64,000 nucleotides of DNA from Acanthochromis polyacanthus (lineage: Eukaryota; Chordata; Actinopteri; Pomacentridae), in contig NC_067122.1 in assembly GCF_021347895.1 (NCBI RefSeq), positions 35,558,215 to 35,622,214 of the forward strand, read 5' to 3'. A program made the translations under genes and the position numbers. This document shows positions 47,606-60,313 of the stretch, in pieces (the first letter of the stretch is position 1; each line of letters opens with the position of its first letter). Under the pieces are notes generated by a model that was not told the DNA's origin, did not search any database, and worked only from the letters and a program-made list of their open reading frames with translations.

Positions 47606-48840
47606 AATCAATCAATCAATCAATCAATCAATTAGTCAATCAGAATTTATTCATAGAACACTTTACAACACTCAAGGTGACAAAATGCTTTCCAGTTAAA
47701 AACAAACAGTAAAATTAGAAATAATAGCAGATTAAAAGAAAGCAACAATAGAACACGTCAGGAAAATTAAAATCAGATCAAATAAAATAAAATAAGATAA
47801 AATGTCACCACATTACTAGGTACTAAAAGACAGTCTGAAAAGATATGTTTTTAGCCAGGCTTTGAACAAGCCAAAGTCGGTGATGGTGCACATGTCATGG
47901 GGCAGTTTATTCCAAAGTCTGGGTCCAGCCACTGAAAAAAACTTGATCCCCCCAGTGTTTGTACCTGGCCCTAAGGACTTCCAGAAACAGCTGATTCGTG
48001 GACCTTAACGTCCTGCTAGGGTTTTGGACAGAGAGAAGCTCAGTCAAATAAATAGGCGCAAGGCCGATGAGGGCTTTAAAAACAAAAAAAATTATAATTT
48101 TAAAATCTATCCTAAAAGAAACTGGACACCAGGGGAGGGAAAAGAGGACTGGAGTTACGTGCTGACGCCTTGGAGTGTTTGTCAGGAAACGAGCTGCCTC
48201 ATTTTGCACCAACTGGAGGCGGCTCAGGGCAGACTGGGAAACACCGACATAAAGAGCATGGCAGTAGTCTATTCATGAACTGATAAAAGCATGAATACTC
48301 CTTTCAAGGTCGGTGCGACTTAAAAAAGGCTTTACTTTGGATAAAAGACGTAATTGATAAAAACTTTCTCTGACCACGTTGTCAATCTGTTTGACAAATG
48401 TAAAACTACTGTCAAAAATGACACTGAAGTTCTTTACAGACAGTTTTAACTTCGAAGACACAGAGTCTGAATCTGCAAGAACATTGTCACCAAATAAAAT
48501 GTAGATAGTCTTGTTCTCATTTAAATGGAGGAAATTTTTTCCAAGCCATGATTTGATGTCACTGATGCAGTTTGTGAGGGATTGAAGAGCACCACTTCTG
48601 TTTGGGAACACCAGTAAATACAACTGTAAATTATCGGTGTAGCAGTGAAATGTTAAATTACGCCTCGCTATGATCGACCCCAGTGGCAACATGTAAAGGA
48701 AAAATAGCGAAGGTCCCAAAATGGAGCCCTGGGGAACTCCACAAAACAAAGAGGCAACAGAGGAGGACAGGTCACCAATCATTACAGAAAAAGTCCTGTT
48801 GGTCAGGTAAGACTTAAGTAATGCCCGAGGCAGTGTTAGA
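47606..48840 (-). mobile_element. 5'-truncated L2-type LINE
   Basis: A minus-strand LINE that ends (3') at an ATCA/TGAT microsatellite (47606-47640), the tail style of L2/CR1 elements. Only the RT palm onward is present. 5' truncation is usual for such copies. Confidence 0.8.
47907..48782 (-). pseudogene. L2-type reverse transcriptase, C-terminal part
   Basis: Two minus frames make up the gene. 48782-48273 carries GVPQGSILGPSLFFLYMLPL (RT block 4), then FHCYTDNLQLYL, where the catalytic YADD is now YTDN, then SDIKSWLGKNFLHLNENKT and the thumb. 48212-47907 carries the tail (LVQNEAARFL-type as MVQNEAARFLTNTP, then HWLPV-like LPWCPV). Loss of one catalytic Asp plus the frame break make it inactive. 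Confidence 0.82.
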
Positions 48841-49936
48841 AAGTATTTTATATCTGTTTCATCGTAGGGTCCTTAAACAACCCTGTCATGGAACATCAGC
48901 CAAAGACAAGACAGTAAAGCGTTGTTCCTTCTAAAAGAAAAACAACATTAATCATTTTAAGAGGGGTTGGTGCATTAACAGTGCAGGCATTTATTTAACT
49001 TTTTTTTTTAAATTAACCTGCCATTATTATATGAATTTGGTCAGTCTTTGTTTATTTATGTGTAACTTCCAATCATAGATCTATATCTGTATATCTTCTA
49101 ATGTCTATGTGGACTAAGCTGTTGTTTTGGTTGCTTGTTTCTTTTAGGTACATCTAATTTAAACAAATGAGGCCATGCAGTAAATCAGTGTAGCTCCTGT
49201 TGCCATACTGTTTGGCTGAGTTGTTTCTATTGTGTGGTATGTTTTGCGTTCTGCAGTGTGGGCGTAGCAATGTTGTTGGCCCTGGATCAGCACAGGTCGC
49301 ACAGCTCTCCAGATAAATTAAAGGCGATTTTTCAGATAGGTTCAGTCAATTTAGACTGACCTGTAGAGTTGACATGCTGTAAGTCCCCTTATATAGTTTG
49401 TATTGCAGACCTGCTGCTGCTCATGAGAAACTCTTAACTGATGCCTCCTTATGAAACTGAACAGATAAACATGATTTTTTTTAACAAAGGTATGACACCA
49501 TTATGCCATAGCTTTTCCATTCCTGCTTGAGTTTCCACCACATTCAGCTCATTGTGCTTGAGGAGAGGCTGAGGAGAGACTCAACCAGCTATTGATTGGT
49601 TGACTATGGCAGGTCAAAGGTGAAAGTTAGTGGATTATGTTCATTCTAACAGAGTGAGCAGCCTCTTTTCCAATTAATTTCGTTCAAGGGAGGTTTGTTG
49701 TTGGGATTTAATCCTGGGCACAGGATAAGGATGGCAAGTCAATCACTGCCATTTTCAGACAATATGAAATATCTCAACAAATAATGAATGGATGGCCATA
49801 AAACTGTAGTTTGGTGATTTTCTGGCTTTTCCTATAGCTACCCCCTGAATAATTTTTTTCACTCATCCTGTGATGATGATGATGATGTCTAAACACATAC
49901 TAAAAGAGTTATCATAAAATTCTGTGCAGAGATTTG
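48841..49936. other. unassigned sequence
   Basis: About 1.1 kb. No gene recognised. A short (GAT)n run lies near 49870. Confidence 0.45.
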
Positions 49937-50243
49937 CAGTCAACAAAAATATAAACGTAACACTTTTGGTTTTGCTCCCATTTTTTATGAGATGAACTCA
50001 AAGATGTAAAACTTTTTCCACATACACAATATCACCTTTTCTCTCAAATATTGTTCACAAATCTGTCTAAATCTGTGATAGTGAGCACTTCTCCTTTGCT
50101 GAGATAATCCATCCCACCTCACAGGTGTTCCATATCAAGATGCTGATTAGACACCATGATTAGTGTACAGCTGTGCCTTAGACTGCCCACAATAAAAGGA
50201 CTCTCTGAAAGGTGCAGTTTTATCACACAGTACAATTCCACAG

Positions 50244-50352
50244 ATGTGGCAAGATTTGAGGGCGCGTGCAATTGGCATGCTGACAGCAGGAATGTCAACC
50301 AGAGCTGTTGCTCGTGTAATGAATGTTCATTTCTCTACCATAAGCTACCACA
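50244..50352 (+). pseudogene. family D transposase start, left arm copy
   Basis: The frame reads MWQDLRARAIGMLTAGMS, then TRAVARVMNVHFSTIS, a first helix-turn-helix. It then runs out of the duplicated arm. It is the mirror of the frame at 50350-50709. Confidence 0.75.
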
Positions 50353-50709
50353 CTCAAGTCGGTTACGACGACGAACTGGAGTCAGGTGGAGACCCCGATG
50401 AGGATAACGAGCATGCAGATGAGCTTCCCTGAGACGGATTCTGACAGTTTGTGCAGAAATTCCGATTGTTTCAGCAGCTGTCCGAGTGGCTGGTCTCAGA
50501 CCATCTTGGAGGTGAACATGCTGGATGTGGAGGTCCTGGGCTGGTGTGGTTACACGTGGTCTGCGGTTGTGAGGCTGGTTGGATGTACTGCCAAATTCTC
50601 TGAAACGCCTTTGGAGACGGCTTATGGTAGAGAAATGAACATTCAATACACGAGCAACAGCTCTGGTTGACATTCCTGCTGTCAGCATGCCAACTGCACG
50701 CTCCCTCAA
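50350..50709 (-). pseudogene. family D transposase N-terminal half
   Basis: The minus-strand frame starts MRERAVGMLTAGMSTRAVAR, then FSTISRLQRRFREFGST, then a basic linker (NRRPRVTTP) and a second helix-turn-helix (TAAETIGISAQTVRIRLREA), ending at RRRNRLE. It provides about 115 residues of a paired DNA-binding domain and no catalytic residues. A bare DNA-binding fragment could in principle occupy related ends. Confidence 0.8.
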
Positions 50710-51030
50710 ATCTTGCTACATCTGTGGCATTGTGCTGTGTGATAAAACTGCACCTTTCAGAGTGTCCTTTTATTGTGGGCAGTCTAAGGCCCACCTGTGC
50801 ACTAATCACGGTGTCTAATCAGCATCTTGATGTGGCACACCTGTGAGGTGGGATGGATTATCTCAGCAAAGGAGAAGTGCTCATTATCACAGGTTTAGAC
50901 AGATTTGTGAACAATATTTGAGAAAAATGGTGATATTGTGTATGTGGAAAAAGTTTTACATCTTTGAGTTCATCTCATAAAAAATGGGAGCAAAAACAAA
51001 AGTGTTGCGTTTATATTTTTGTTGAGTGTA

Positions 51031-54000
51031 TAATCCGCAAAGAGTCAACGCAAATGACTTGAGTCATGCCAACCTATTTATGTAGTGCCACTGTCAGGCT
51101 GACAATTTGATGTTTAATCAAATATCTCAAAAACTATGTGATAAATTGTGACTAAATTTGACATTCACCATCCCCAGAACATGAATCCTACTAACTTTAT
51201 CTGATCTTTTTCTCTGCTTTCTCCTAGAAGTACAAAAATGTGGATCTTTTTGTTTACTCTCCATACATTGGCTATAACTTTATTAAAAAATTATATTGTG
51301 GGTGAAAGTTTTCTATTATAGCTGCAAATGTTTAACACTTCAACATCAATGAATTTGAGCAAAAGCAAAAACACTTGAGATTTTCTTTTCTTGGCAAAGA
51401 AGCTATTTTCATCGCTACTGTTATCCTCGTCCTTTACTTCCTGGGGCAAAACAGAACAGCCAACAATTTGTCAAATTTCATTCAGCCTTTTCAGTGCTTC
51501 TTTTTACTAGTGAATTACCTAAATACACTTTTGTCAAATACAGCCTTGGAGAGAACATTTACAGGCGAAACATTTTCTCCACTTAACAAAGATAATGATG
51601 TTGAAATGCCGCATTGAAATCAGTGTTTATACACCATTCAAAAAAAAGTATTTTCTACTCAGACAAAAGTTAATTTGACCTTTATTACTTTTATTGTATC
51701 TTTTTGTTTTCTGTTCATGTTGTCAGCCTCCCATCAACCCCATCCAATAGAAGTTAGCTTAACGCTTTACTTTCCCTTGTATGATCCAACTTTTATCCTC
51801 AGACTCTACAGTCACTCTTGCTGCTCTGCAGGTTTGTATTACTTATTGTAAAGAAACAGATAATTGTAAAGCTTTTTTGACCTAAATAAACTGTTGAACT
51901 TGTAGACCACTTATCATTTTAGAGACATTTCACTTTCAGCTGAACAGGCTAATCTCACGCTTGTCCTGGATAAAGAGTCAGTGGTTCACTATAGTCAGTA
52001 GATACTTTGGGGACCATGAATGCAGCTTGAATTGAGCCAGGCTCTTTGTGTCCACTTCCTGTCTCCACTAACACAACTTGCCTTTGCCCTTTTAAACTGG
52101 TTTTCACATTCAGACTCCCTCCCTGTTTTTCTTCACCTCTCTATATTTCAGTCCTCCATCTTCCATCCTGCATGGCAAAACCCGAACATTATAAGATATT
52201 TACAATGTTCGGGTTTACAATGGACTAATTTGATTAAATGTAAAACTTTGGAAGCCAAAACTCCTCCAAAGTTAAGTCACTTTGTGAACAAATCATATTA
52301 AAATTAGCATGAATGACACAATATGTAAGAAACCCCCTTTGTGTTACAAATTCTAGTTAAATTACTTTCTCCTTTGTGGCACCCAAGCAACAACAAGCTC
52401 GTGTGACAGAAAAACCAGTCAACAGTGTGTCTGGTCATGCTGCAGTCTCCTGCTACCATGTGTACAATATGTGGATGTGGACATTCTTAGGGAATCAAGT
52501 CATGGTAAGACAACACCCAGAAGATACCATTGCTAGCTGAAACACATTGGTGCAGCAAAATAGTTGCTGTATATAGCCTACTACAAGTGTTGCTGACTCT
52601 TACAAGCAAGCATATCAGCTCAACTCTGTTCCGTGTTCCTCTGTAGAATCACACAGCACATTTAAGGTGTTTCTACATTTACTTAAAACTGTTTTCATCC
52701 TGGATTTTATCACTTATCACTGATAGATGCCACAGACCTGTTGCTGCTCCTGCACAGTCCACATATTGTAGCTGTCCAGTCCCTTCATTATCTACACCAT
52801 CTGTGGCACCTTCACTACTATGAAAAGACAAACACTAACATGAGTTCATTGACTTGGCAGTAAAAATATTGCTTCTTGTCGTATCCCGAATTCACACAAC
52901 AGTCTATGATCCTCTGCTCAGTGGTTTTTCATTGCTGGATATTTATTTCCTGCCAACAGTGGAACTGTGACACCAAGGCTGAGAGAGGAGCTATTGTGCT
53001 TAATGGCCTTCTGGCACAGTGTGACTGAAATCCGCCCGGTGAAATTTGCTTATGTGGTGTTGCCAAAAGCAGGGCAGAGAGGAGGCAGCTTGGGAAGGGC
53101 TGTACACATAACCTGGAGGAGATAGCATGCTAGCAACAGGTGAAAACAAATTAGCTTCAACATTTCACTGGCACTGCATTGGTCACTGTCCATACTCTTA
53201 CTATAGACAGTATATAGTAGCATCTTATCCGCTGCTGTGTGTCACATTATACCAAGACGTTCCAAGAATATCAACAAAACATGTTTCCTAAATCTACAGA
53301 GTTGGCTCAACAATGGAGAACTTTTCATTTCTGCAGGTTGAACTCTGCACAAATGGTGTTTTAGACCATTTCACATAAAAACAAGTGAGATTCAAATTTC
53401 AGTGTCAGACTCTTGACAATATGTTGTGGATCTGGACATCCTTTTAAAACTACTTCTGCCACTTTTTGGTCACTTTTTGTGCAATATGTATAAGAAAGTA
53501 CAACTCTGAATGTGATTCACTGCTCTACTTTTGAGTACAGACATCTGGAACAGATGTAAACTCTTTTGCAAAGGATGTGGCTAAAAACACATTGCATGAC
53601 CGATTGTTTGCTGAAAACTGAAGATTTATGGGAGTGAGGTGAGACTTCCTGGAAGCTGATGCATCTTCAATGGTGACTTCATGATGTTCAAGCATCCCAT
53701 TAATGATTGCACCATAATATTTGATGGACCAACCACCTTGTTTTCGCCATGCAGGGCAGCTCAGCCTCTGTAGGTGTGAAAGTGTAAAAGAAAGAGTGAC
53801 TGAGAGTCAAATTATAAACATTCAAGGTAAAAACACAACAAAAAATATGCAGATAATTTAATAGTGTCAGATCGAAAATGATTAATTTCAAGACAGGGTG
53901 TTGCGAGAAATGTTTCTGTCTGGTAAAGGAAATGCTGAAGGTTGTTCCATTTTGAATGGCGAGCCATAAATGTTGTGTTTTTAGTGCCTCATTTTCTTGA

Positions 54001-54826
54001 CTGACGGCACATTAGTTGTTGTTTGCTGGTTCTACGAAACGCCGGCCAAACTCGCTCCCTTTTGACCAACTGTGGCTTTAGCGGTTGTGGTGACTGCCAA
54101 GATGGCAGCAAGTGGGAATCGAGGCTCCAGGCTTCAAAATGTCTTTTCAGAGTCCAGCAGGTGACACACAGATGCTGCTGACATGTTTTCACTGCTCTCT
54201 GTAGGTGTAGAATGTTTTCCACAAGTGATTATAGCCCGCAGCACGGCAACAATCACAGTCATTTAGATAAACACAGCAAATCTGCAGCTTCTTGATTGGG
54301 CGTGTTGCAGCTCCACTTGATGTTTTTAAGTTGATAACTCAGAGTGTTTTTTTTAACATATCTTACATAAGTTAAACATCTCATTTATTCTTCACTACAC
54401 TCCCTGTGACACTCATCATCTCTCATACATGCAATTAGCTTGATTTTTGCACGCTGCCTTTCCCTCCCATGTTTTTTTTATTTTTCTTGTGCATGCTGGA
54501 GGGCCTCACAGTCTATGTCTTGATTTTTACTCTTGCTTCTAGCTCTGGTCATCCAATTTCTTCAGTTAACAAGGTTTTTATACGTCTTCTGGTCTTTCAG
54601 GTACAGCATTTTGAAATTCAATGGATCTAGTCAGTATCTCATCTGGTTCACCAATTTTGTGCAGGTTCAAATACTAATGCCACCAGTGAGGCTCACAGTT
54701 GTGAGCTTGAGGGAACTGTAATGAAAAACTTCACGTTGGTCATGTCAAAATACAGAATTTAGTTTGACACGTGTTCAAGACTATCGTTAATGACCAAATA
54801 CCTGTAAAATGAATGACATTCCCATC
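51031..54826. other. unassigned sequence, 3.8 kb
   Basis: The longest stretch without any recognised element. Small frames have no domains that I recognise. It may hold host non-coding or regulatory DNA. Confidence 0.45.
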
Positions 54827-54833
54827 AACATTA

Positions 54834-55382
54834 CAACCCGGTCTCACGGGGATTCGTGAAACTGTCACGTAAGTTTTAGTTTCGGTTTCGTGCGCACCAA
54901 CACGATTTCGTCATGTTTTTCGTGCCGCTCACCACGAAATGTTTTTCGCTGTGGTAATCACATCTGAAAGTGGTTTATACCGGCGGATTCATGACGATCT
55001 AAGCTGTCCATCGGCGTATACTGCTTGTGTGATCGCGTTTGCGGCCGCCGGCCGCCGGACATTCTTGAAATTCCTATGCAAATTGGTAAGTGTACCACCG
55101 GCTTATGGTTAGGTTATGGTTATGGTTATGGTTAGGGTTATGTTTAGGAACGATGTCATGCAAAATATAGCGTTGGATTCGCCACGGTTTTACATTAAAA
55201 ATATAATATACACATTCTTTTGAAATACGTTCTGAGTGGCACGAAAAGTCCGCCGTTTAAAATACATTGGTGCGCATTTCGTGGTGAGCGGCACGAAAAA
55301 CATGACGAAATCGTGTTGGTGCGCACGAAACCGAAACTAAAACTTACGTGACAGTTTCACGAATCCTCGTGAGATCGGGCTG
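54834..55382 (+). mobile_element. 7-bp-TSD inverted-repeat element, copy 4
   Basis: 549 bp, CAACCCGGTCTCACGGGG to CCTCGTGAGATCGGGCTG, flanked by perfect AACATTA (54827-54833 and 55383-55389). Same orientation and interior as copy 1. The GGTTATGG run is shorter. Confidence 0.93.
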
Positions 55383-55389
55383 AACATTA

Positions 55390-58114
55390 GCTGTGTGTTT
55401 AGTGCTAATTAGCAAATGTTAACATACTAGTCCTCTAAAGGAATCGTTTGAACACTGCACCTGTTAAACATTAGCATGTAAGCATTGTCATGGTGACGAT
55501 GCTTCCTGGCTAGTCTTGCATAACTAGACCTATCTCCACAGCTGGGTTAATGAAGGAAAATAGTCTGACTGCACCTCACTATCATTCTGGTATGAGAGGA
55601 AAATGAACGTATCCAGAAAATCCCCAGATGAAGATGACCTTAAAACACAAAGCCACTCTACTCTGATCTCTTTCTGGATTTCTGAATTCACTCCAGTCAT
55701 GTGTATCCATGATCTGTTTTGGTTCTTTTGGTCACTGCCCAGACCTCATGACCACAGGTGAGTCTAGGAACGTAGATCGACTGGTAAATCAAATGCTTTG
55801 CCCTCCAGCTCTGGTCCTTTACTTGCATTTTCTACATTTAGATGATCGCATTTTAGCATCTGTCTGAAAACATCCAAATAGTGGAGTTTTATGGTGCAGC
55901 TCCATTGCATCTTACTTCAACTTAACCTCATTTGTGTTGATTTCATTCCCAGAAAAAGACGTTCTCTTGAAGTCAGTGGAGTAGCTGCCATTGTTCTGAA
56001 AATAAATAACCCAAAAGTATATTGCAGGAATATTACAAAGTGCAGTTATGGAAGAAAATCCTCTGCCTAGCTTGGTCATAATTATCATTTGCTTTGGTTT
56101 CTCCTTCATGTCCTCCTGTTGCCGTCTCTCCTCATTCAACCAGCCATCTGTTTTTCATTGTTTCTCAACCTTTATTCCCTCCCACCGTCCCTGTCATGAC
56201 ATTTAATCCTCCCATCAGCCCTCCTTCTTCTCTGAACTCTCCCTATCTACATCAATAATCATCTCAGTTCTGCACCCCGACTGAGTAGACATTTATTCGC
56301 TGTCAGATTTAATTTTGGTAACTTCCTGTCAGTTCACTGTCCTCCTGGTGTGTTCTAGTGAATCTGGCTGTATTTGGATTGAGGCTAAGATATGATGAAG
56401 TCAGGTGTCAAATCACCAGTAAAGGACTGAGAAGGGATTGCAGAAACATTGCAAACACAACATAAGTGGTTCATGATGTTCTTTACCCAAGATTATATTC
56501 ACTACATGTATCTGTTACAGAAAATCTGCTAATCTTTGGACCATGTTAGCTAACATAAAACTGACACTTAACCCAGTTTGGCACTTGGTTTGTATACATC
56601 CCTTCCACATGGGCCAGTATGGGGATCTTCTCCACCTTCCACTGGGCTCAGTAAGTGAGTTGTAATCAGTCTGATCACTGGGAAATAGACAATAACTGAC
56701 AACATCTGAAGAGTTCATTTGCAAAAACAGATAACTCCGTTTTGATAAATTTTCAGAACACTTTTTTTTATTGTTTACTTGAGATAATATCAAACTGAAG
56801 TTGAGTGTATTTCACTCAGTAGAAAAATACATGACAAAATAGAGAAAAAATAAATTATTAGTGGTATTATTATTATTATCTCAAGTAAACAATAAAAAAA
56901 TGAGTTTTCTGAAAATGTATAAAACGGAGTCACCTGTTTTTGCAAATGAACTCTTCTGCAAGCTCTTGTGGTCAAATGAACATGAGCTGAAATGAAATAT
57001 TGTAACATCTGGTGAATGTAGTGACAGAGTGTATTTTATCCCAAACCCAGGTCCTTTTATAAACGTAACCAAGTAGTTTTACTACCTAACCCTAACTAAA
57101 TACTGAGTGAAAAGCAACAAGTGAAACATGAGACCTTAATGAATAAATAAAACTACAATTATAGTCCAAGTCTCAAGTGAAATTCTGCAGTCTTACATCC
57201 ACCTCCTCCATACCCTCCAACCTCCAAATGTAGACTTCTGTTCCGGTTTTCAAAGTACTAACTCACAGTTCCATCACAGTGGAGGAGGTTCCTACCTGCA
57301 AATATGTGTGGGAATGATACGCACTGATAACACTTACTGCACATACTGAGTGAATGGAACATTTTCTTTATTGTTGTTTGTGTTCATGCAGTGACAATAA
57401 ACTTATTTAATGTGATGTAATTTGATGGCAAAACATCTAAATTGTGGAACACTGTGTATAGATACTTTATCTGACGCGCACACCTTCAAAAATCGGTACA
57501 TCATTTGATGCCTTTGCATTTTTTTAACCGCTACCAATGTTTGTGTAGGTATTTGAACAAGCAGCAAAAGTTCTTTTCATTTTTTTCCTTTTGTATTATT
57601 ATTGATAAATGTTGTGGAAATGGTCAGCATGAATGTACTTATGTACTTTATGAATATGTGCAGGAATGTTTCCGTCCATAATGACAGTTGTTGAGCTGCA
57701 ACTTTCAACTAACATGATGCTGTGTGTTTTATCAAACAAGAGATTAGTTGTTTTGTCTAAAAATGCCAGGAAATAGTAAAAAATAATGAAATCATAAATA
57801 TAAATGTTGATAATGTTTTCCAAATCACCGAGATGACGTCCTCAATTTATTTATCCACAACCCAACGATGTTCACTTTATGTGGAAAAAACAGAGAAGTT
57901 TAACATTTTCTATCAATTATTGAAGAAAGTGAACATTTTATACATATTCTTGAATCATTAGACGCAAAGTAAAATGTTTTTCTATTAAATATAAAATATG
58001 GTAAATATGGTCTACAGCTAAAAACAAACAAGAAAAAATCCCACATATCTTAAACTATTACAATATTAATTATAAGTCTGAATAAATGACTGTTAAAACA
58101 ACATAAATCGCATG
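55390..58114. other. unassigned sequence with one large hairpin
   Basis: 2.7 kb with no recognised gene. It contains the inverted repeat described separately at 56704-56962. Confidence 0.45.
56704..56962. repeat. inverted repeat with about 85-bp arms
   Basis: GAGTTCATTTGCAAAAACAG ... TATTGTTTACTTGAGATAAT (56710-56788) is mirrored by ATTATCTCAAGTAAACAATA ... CTGTTTTTGCAAATGAACTC (56874-56955) around an 85-bp spacer. The arms differ by a few bases. No target duplication was found. Confidence 0.8.
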
Positions 58115-58122
58115 TATCCTGG

Positions 58123-59448
58123 CATGGGCGTAACCACCATCTCAGAAGTGAGGGGGACAAATTTTTCAGAGCGATTTATCATTCTCTTACAATTAATTGC
58201 ACCGTCCTTAGTGGCTAAAGAACCACATAATCCCTAACAGCCACAGTACAATACCAGGGGACCAACTAGGCTAGTTCTGTAAACTATAAAGTATAAAACT
58301 TTAAACTATAAAATCTAAAGTTTTAGTGGCCAAACTCTAGTTGAGTTGACAACAATGTCCCTTGAACATCTACTGGACGAGTAGCCAAAGGTGCCAAACA
58401 CTGAACATGAAATGATCAGTACTGCCTGGTTTCTCCCTGCAATAGATATCTTATTTTCAGGAAGTTATAATCTCTCCTTACCTGTAAAGACCCTACATCC
58501 TTGTCCCTGCTGCTGGCCTCTGATCCATCTCCTCCCTGACTCTGCTCTTTCTGTTATGGCAATAAACATAAAAAATGTGGTAAGTAAAATTCTGAAATAG
58601 CATTAGGAAGAGTAAAAATTGCAGTAGAATTTAACCTCAAAATCACTTTAACCCATAGATACATTTTTTTTCTCAGCCACTTATATATTTTTTTTCACCT
58701 CTGCAGACCCTGCATGGTCAACATTACTGCTGGTCGCCGCCTCTGGTCCATCTCCTTCCTGACTCTGCTCTTTGTTATGGAAATAATCATTAAAAAATCT
58801 GAAAATCTAAATTCTGAGATAGAATTAGAAAGAGAAGCAGTAAAAATAGTTGTAAATTTAACCACTTTTATACCATAGATAGCCTATTCTTTTTTCTCCT
58901 CCCTGACTCTCTTCTTTTGGGACCAAAAGACTTAAATACATGGAGAGCAATTGTGAGCACATCTTCTGCCCAGAAATGAAAGAGGACTGGGTTTATTCCA
59001 AGAATAAACTAATTAGCAGTAATGTAACAGAGGCAACCACATTAAAATTATTAACTAACATATTGATATATTGCCACGTTTTACCTTGTCATCATTTAGC
59101 TAACAAGTCTAACATTGTTTGCATCCAACAAGGTCACACAACTTACACGGTTAGTTTGGAAAGAACTGTGTAAAGTTTTTTGCTTCTTGCTAGCTCTGGC
59201 TGGTTTGCTAAACATTACTCCAGACGCACGTTCAGCACTGCTCAGCACAGCAGCACGTCTCCTGTGGAACACCTGCGTTAGCATGCGCTCATGGTGCATT
59301 CAAAGACGGCTCGGGAAAACACGTTACTGGATGCTAATAACGGGTTTAGCTGTTGTAACGGCTGAAAAAAGTGCGGGGGACAGAGGGGACAGATGTGGAA
59401 AGTGCGGGGGACATGTCCCACGCGTACCTCGAGTCCGTTACGCCCATG
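58123..59448. mobile_element. non-autonomous hAT element with internal duplication
   Basis: The ends are CATGGGCGTAAC and GTTACGCCCATG. The flanks TATCCTGG and CATCCTGG (58115-58122, 59449-59456) are an 8-bp duplication with one mismatch. GGGGGACA motifs lie near both ends. Two related blocks of about 200 bp (about 58480-58690 and 58703-58900), each with a CTGACTCTGCTCTTT core and ending near AATTT(A)ACC...CATAGATA, form a tandem duplication. No transposase is present. Confidence 0.78.
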
Positions 59449-59584
59449 CATCCTGGTAAAGAAGCATCAACCCACTACTGAATATACAGGGTGTCCATAA
59501 AGTCTCTTTACGAATTTAAGAATTTATTACAAAGGCAGTTGACAAGATAACCAGATTTGTTTTATTGTAATAGGTGATTTTTCT

Positions 59585-59720
59585 GCCTCATTTAATAGAC
59601 CTGTACGTATATGGGCACCATTAATTACATGAAGCACGTCAAGATGGTACTCGATTTCTTGCCATGTTCGCTGTAGCATAGCCTCATCAGTGGTGGCAAT
59701 GGCATCAGAAATTCAGTAAT
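59585..59720 (-). pseudogene. mariner-like transposase C-terminal scrap
   Basis: AIATTDEAMLQRTWQEIEYH, then LDVLHVINGAHIRTG on the minus strand. The pattern 'ML...W.E...R...C....G.HIE' closes many mariner-type transposases. No catalytic residue lies in this part. Confidence 0.65.
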
Positions 59721-59930
59721 GTCCCATATCTTTGTTCCGTCCACAATATCTTTCAGCTTCTGACAGGCCTCACTAGTCTCCTAACGGCATCAACGGCGGC
59801 TTCGTTTGTTTGGTTCCTTCTTGGGCTGTTTTCTCCACGTCACCGGGAGGAAGACTGACCGGCCCGACCGCCGTCCACACACAGAGGCCCGTACTGGTCT
59901 CTGACTCAGTGTTCGGCGGAAAAACTGAGC

Positions 59931-60086
59931 GACTTGCCAGAGCCGGTGTCTGGCGGCTAACCGAGTGACCCGACGGGACTAGCATCTGGCGGCTAACTGA
60001 GCGACCCACCAGAACCAGTGTTTGATAACGAGCTGAGCGACCTGCCAGAACCAGCACCTGACAGCTAGAAGAGCGACCCCTCCCAG
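59931..60086. repeat. 36-bp minisatellite, 4.3 units
   Basis: Four 36-bp units, each starting GAC(C/T)..., most containing CTGGCGGCTAAC-type cores, plus a 12-bp partial unit. Unit length is exact; unit identity is moderate. Confidence 0.85.
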
Positions 60087-60091
60087 AAAAA

Positions 60092-60313
60092 ATGCCACCC
60101 AAGAGCAACCGGTTGAACGATGAGGAAAAGGAAGAAATAAAACAGTCTCTGAACTACATGTCGGGGAAACTAGCAAACGTAGCTAAACAACAAACCCAAC
60201 TGCACCAACACCGGTGTTTTGGCGCGAGCTATTGCGCGATTTCAGAACGAGATTTGCCTTCTAGCGTCCTGAGATTTGGATACAGACCACAACAAATAGC
60301 AATCGCCAAGTAA
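60092..60313 (+). pseudogene. ORF1-like N-terminal fragment
   Basis: 73 codons beginning MPPKSNRLNDEEKEEIKQSL with a helical, charged start such as is seen at the N-terminus of several fish LINE ORF1 proteins. The second half (after QTQLHQ) is Cys/Arg-containing and probably out of the true frame. No domain is provable. Confidence 0.35.

Larger units (their letters stand above)
49937..51028. mobile_element. foldback derivative of Tc1-like family D
   Basis: 1092 bp with inverted arms of about 410 bp (49937 to about 50352, and about 50618-51028). The right side is followed by TA. The ends are C-A-[CG]-T-CAACAAAAATATAAACG. Each arm includes the 5' end of the same transposase gene, so the second half of the gene has been replaced by an inverted copy of the first. 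The lone end at 12849 is from the same family. Confidence 0.85.
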
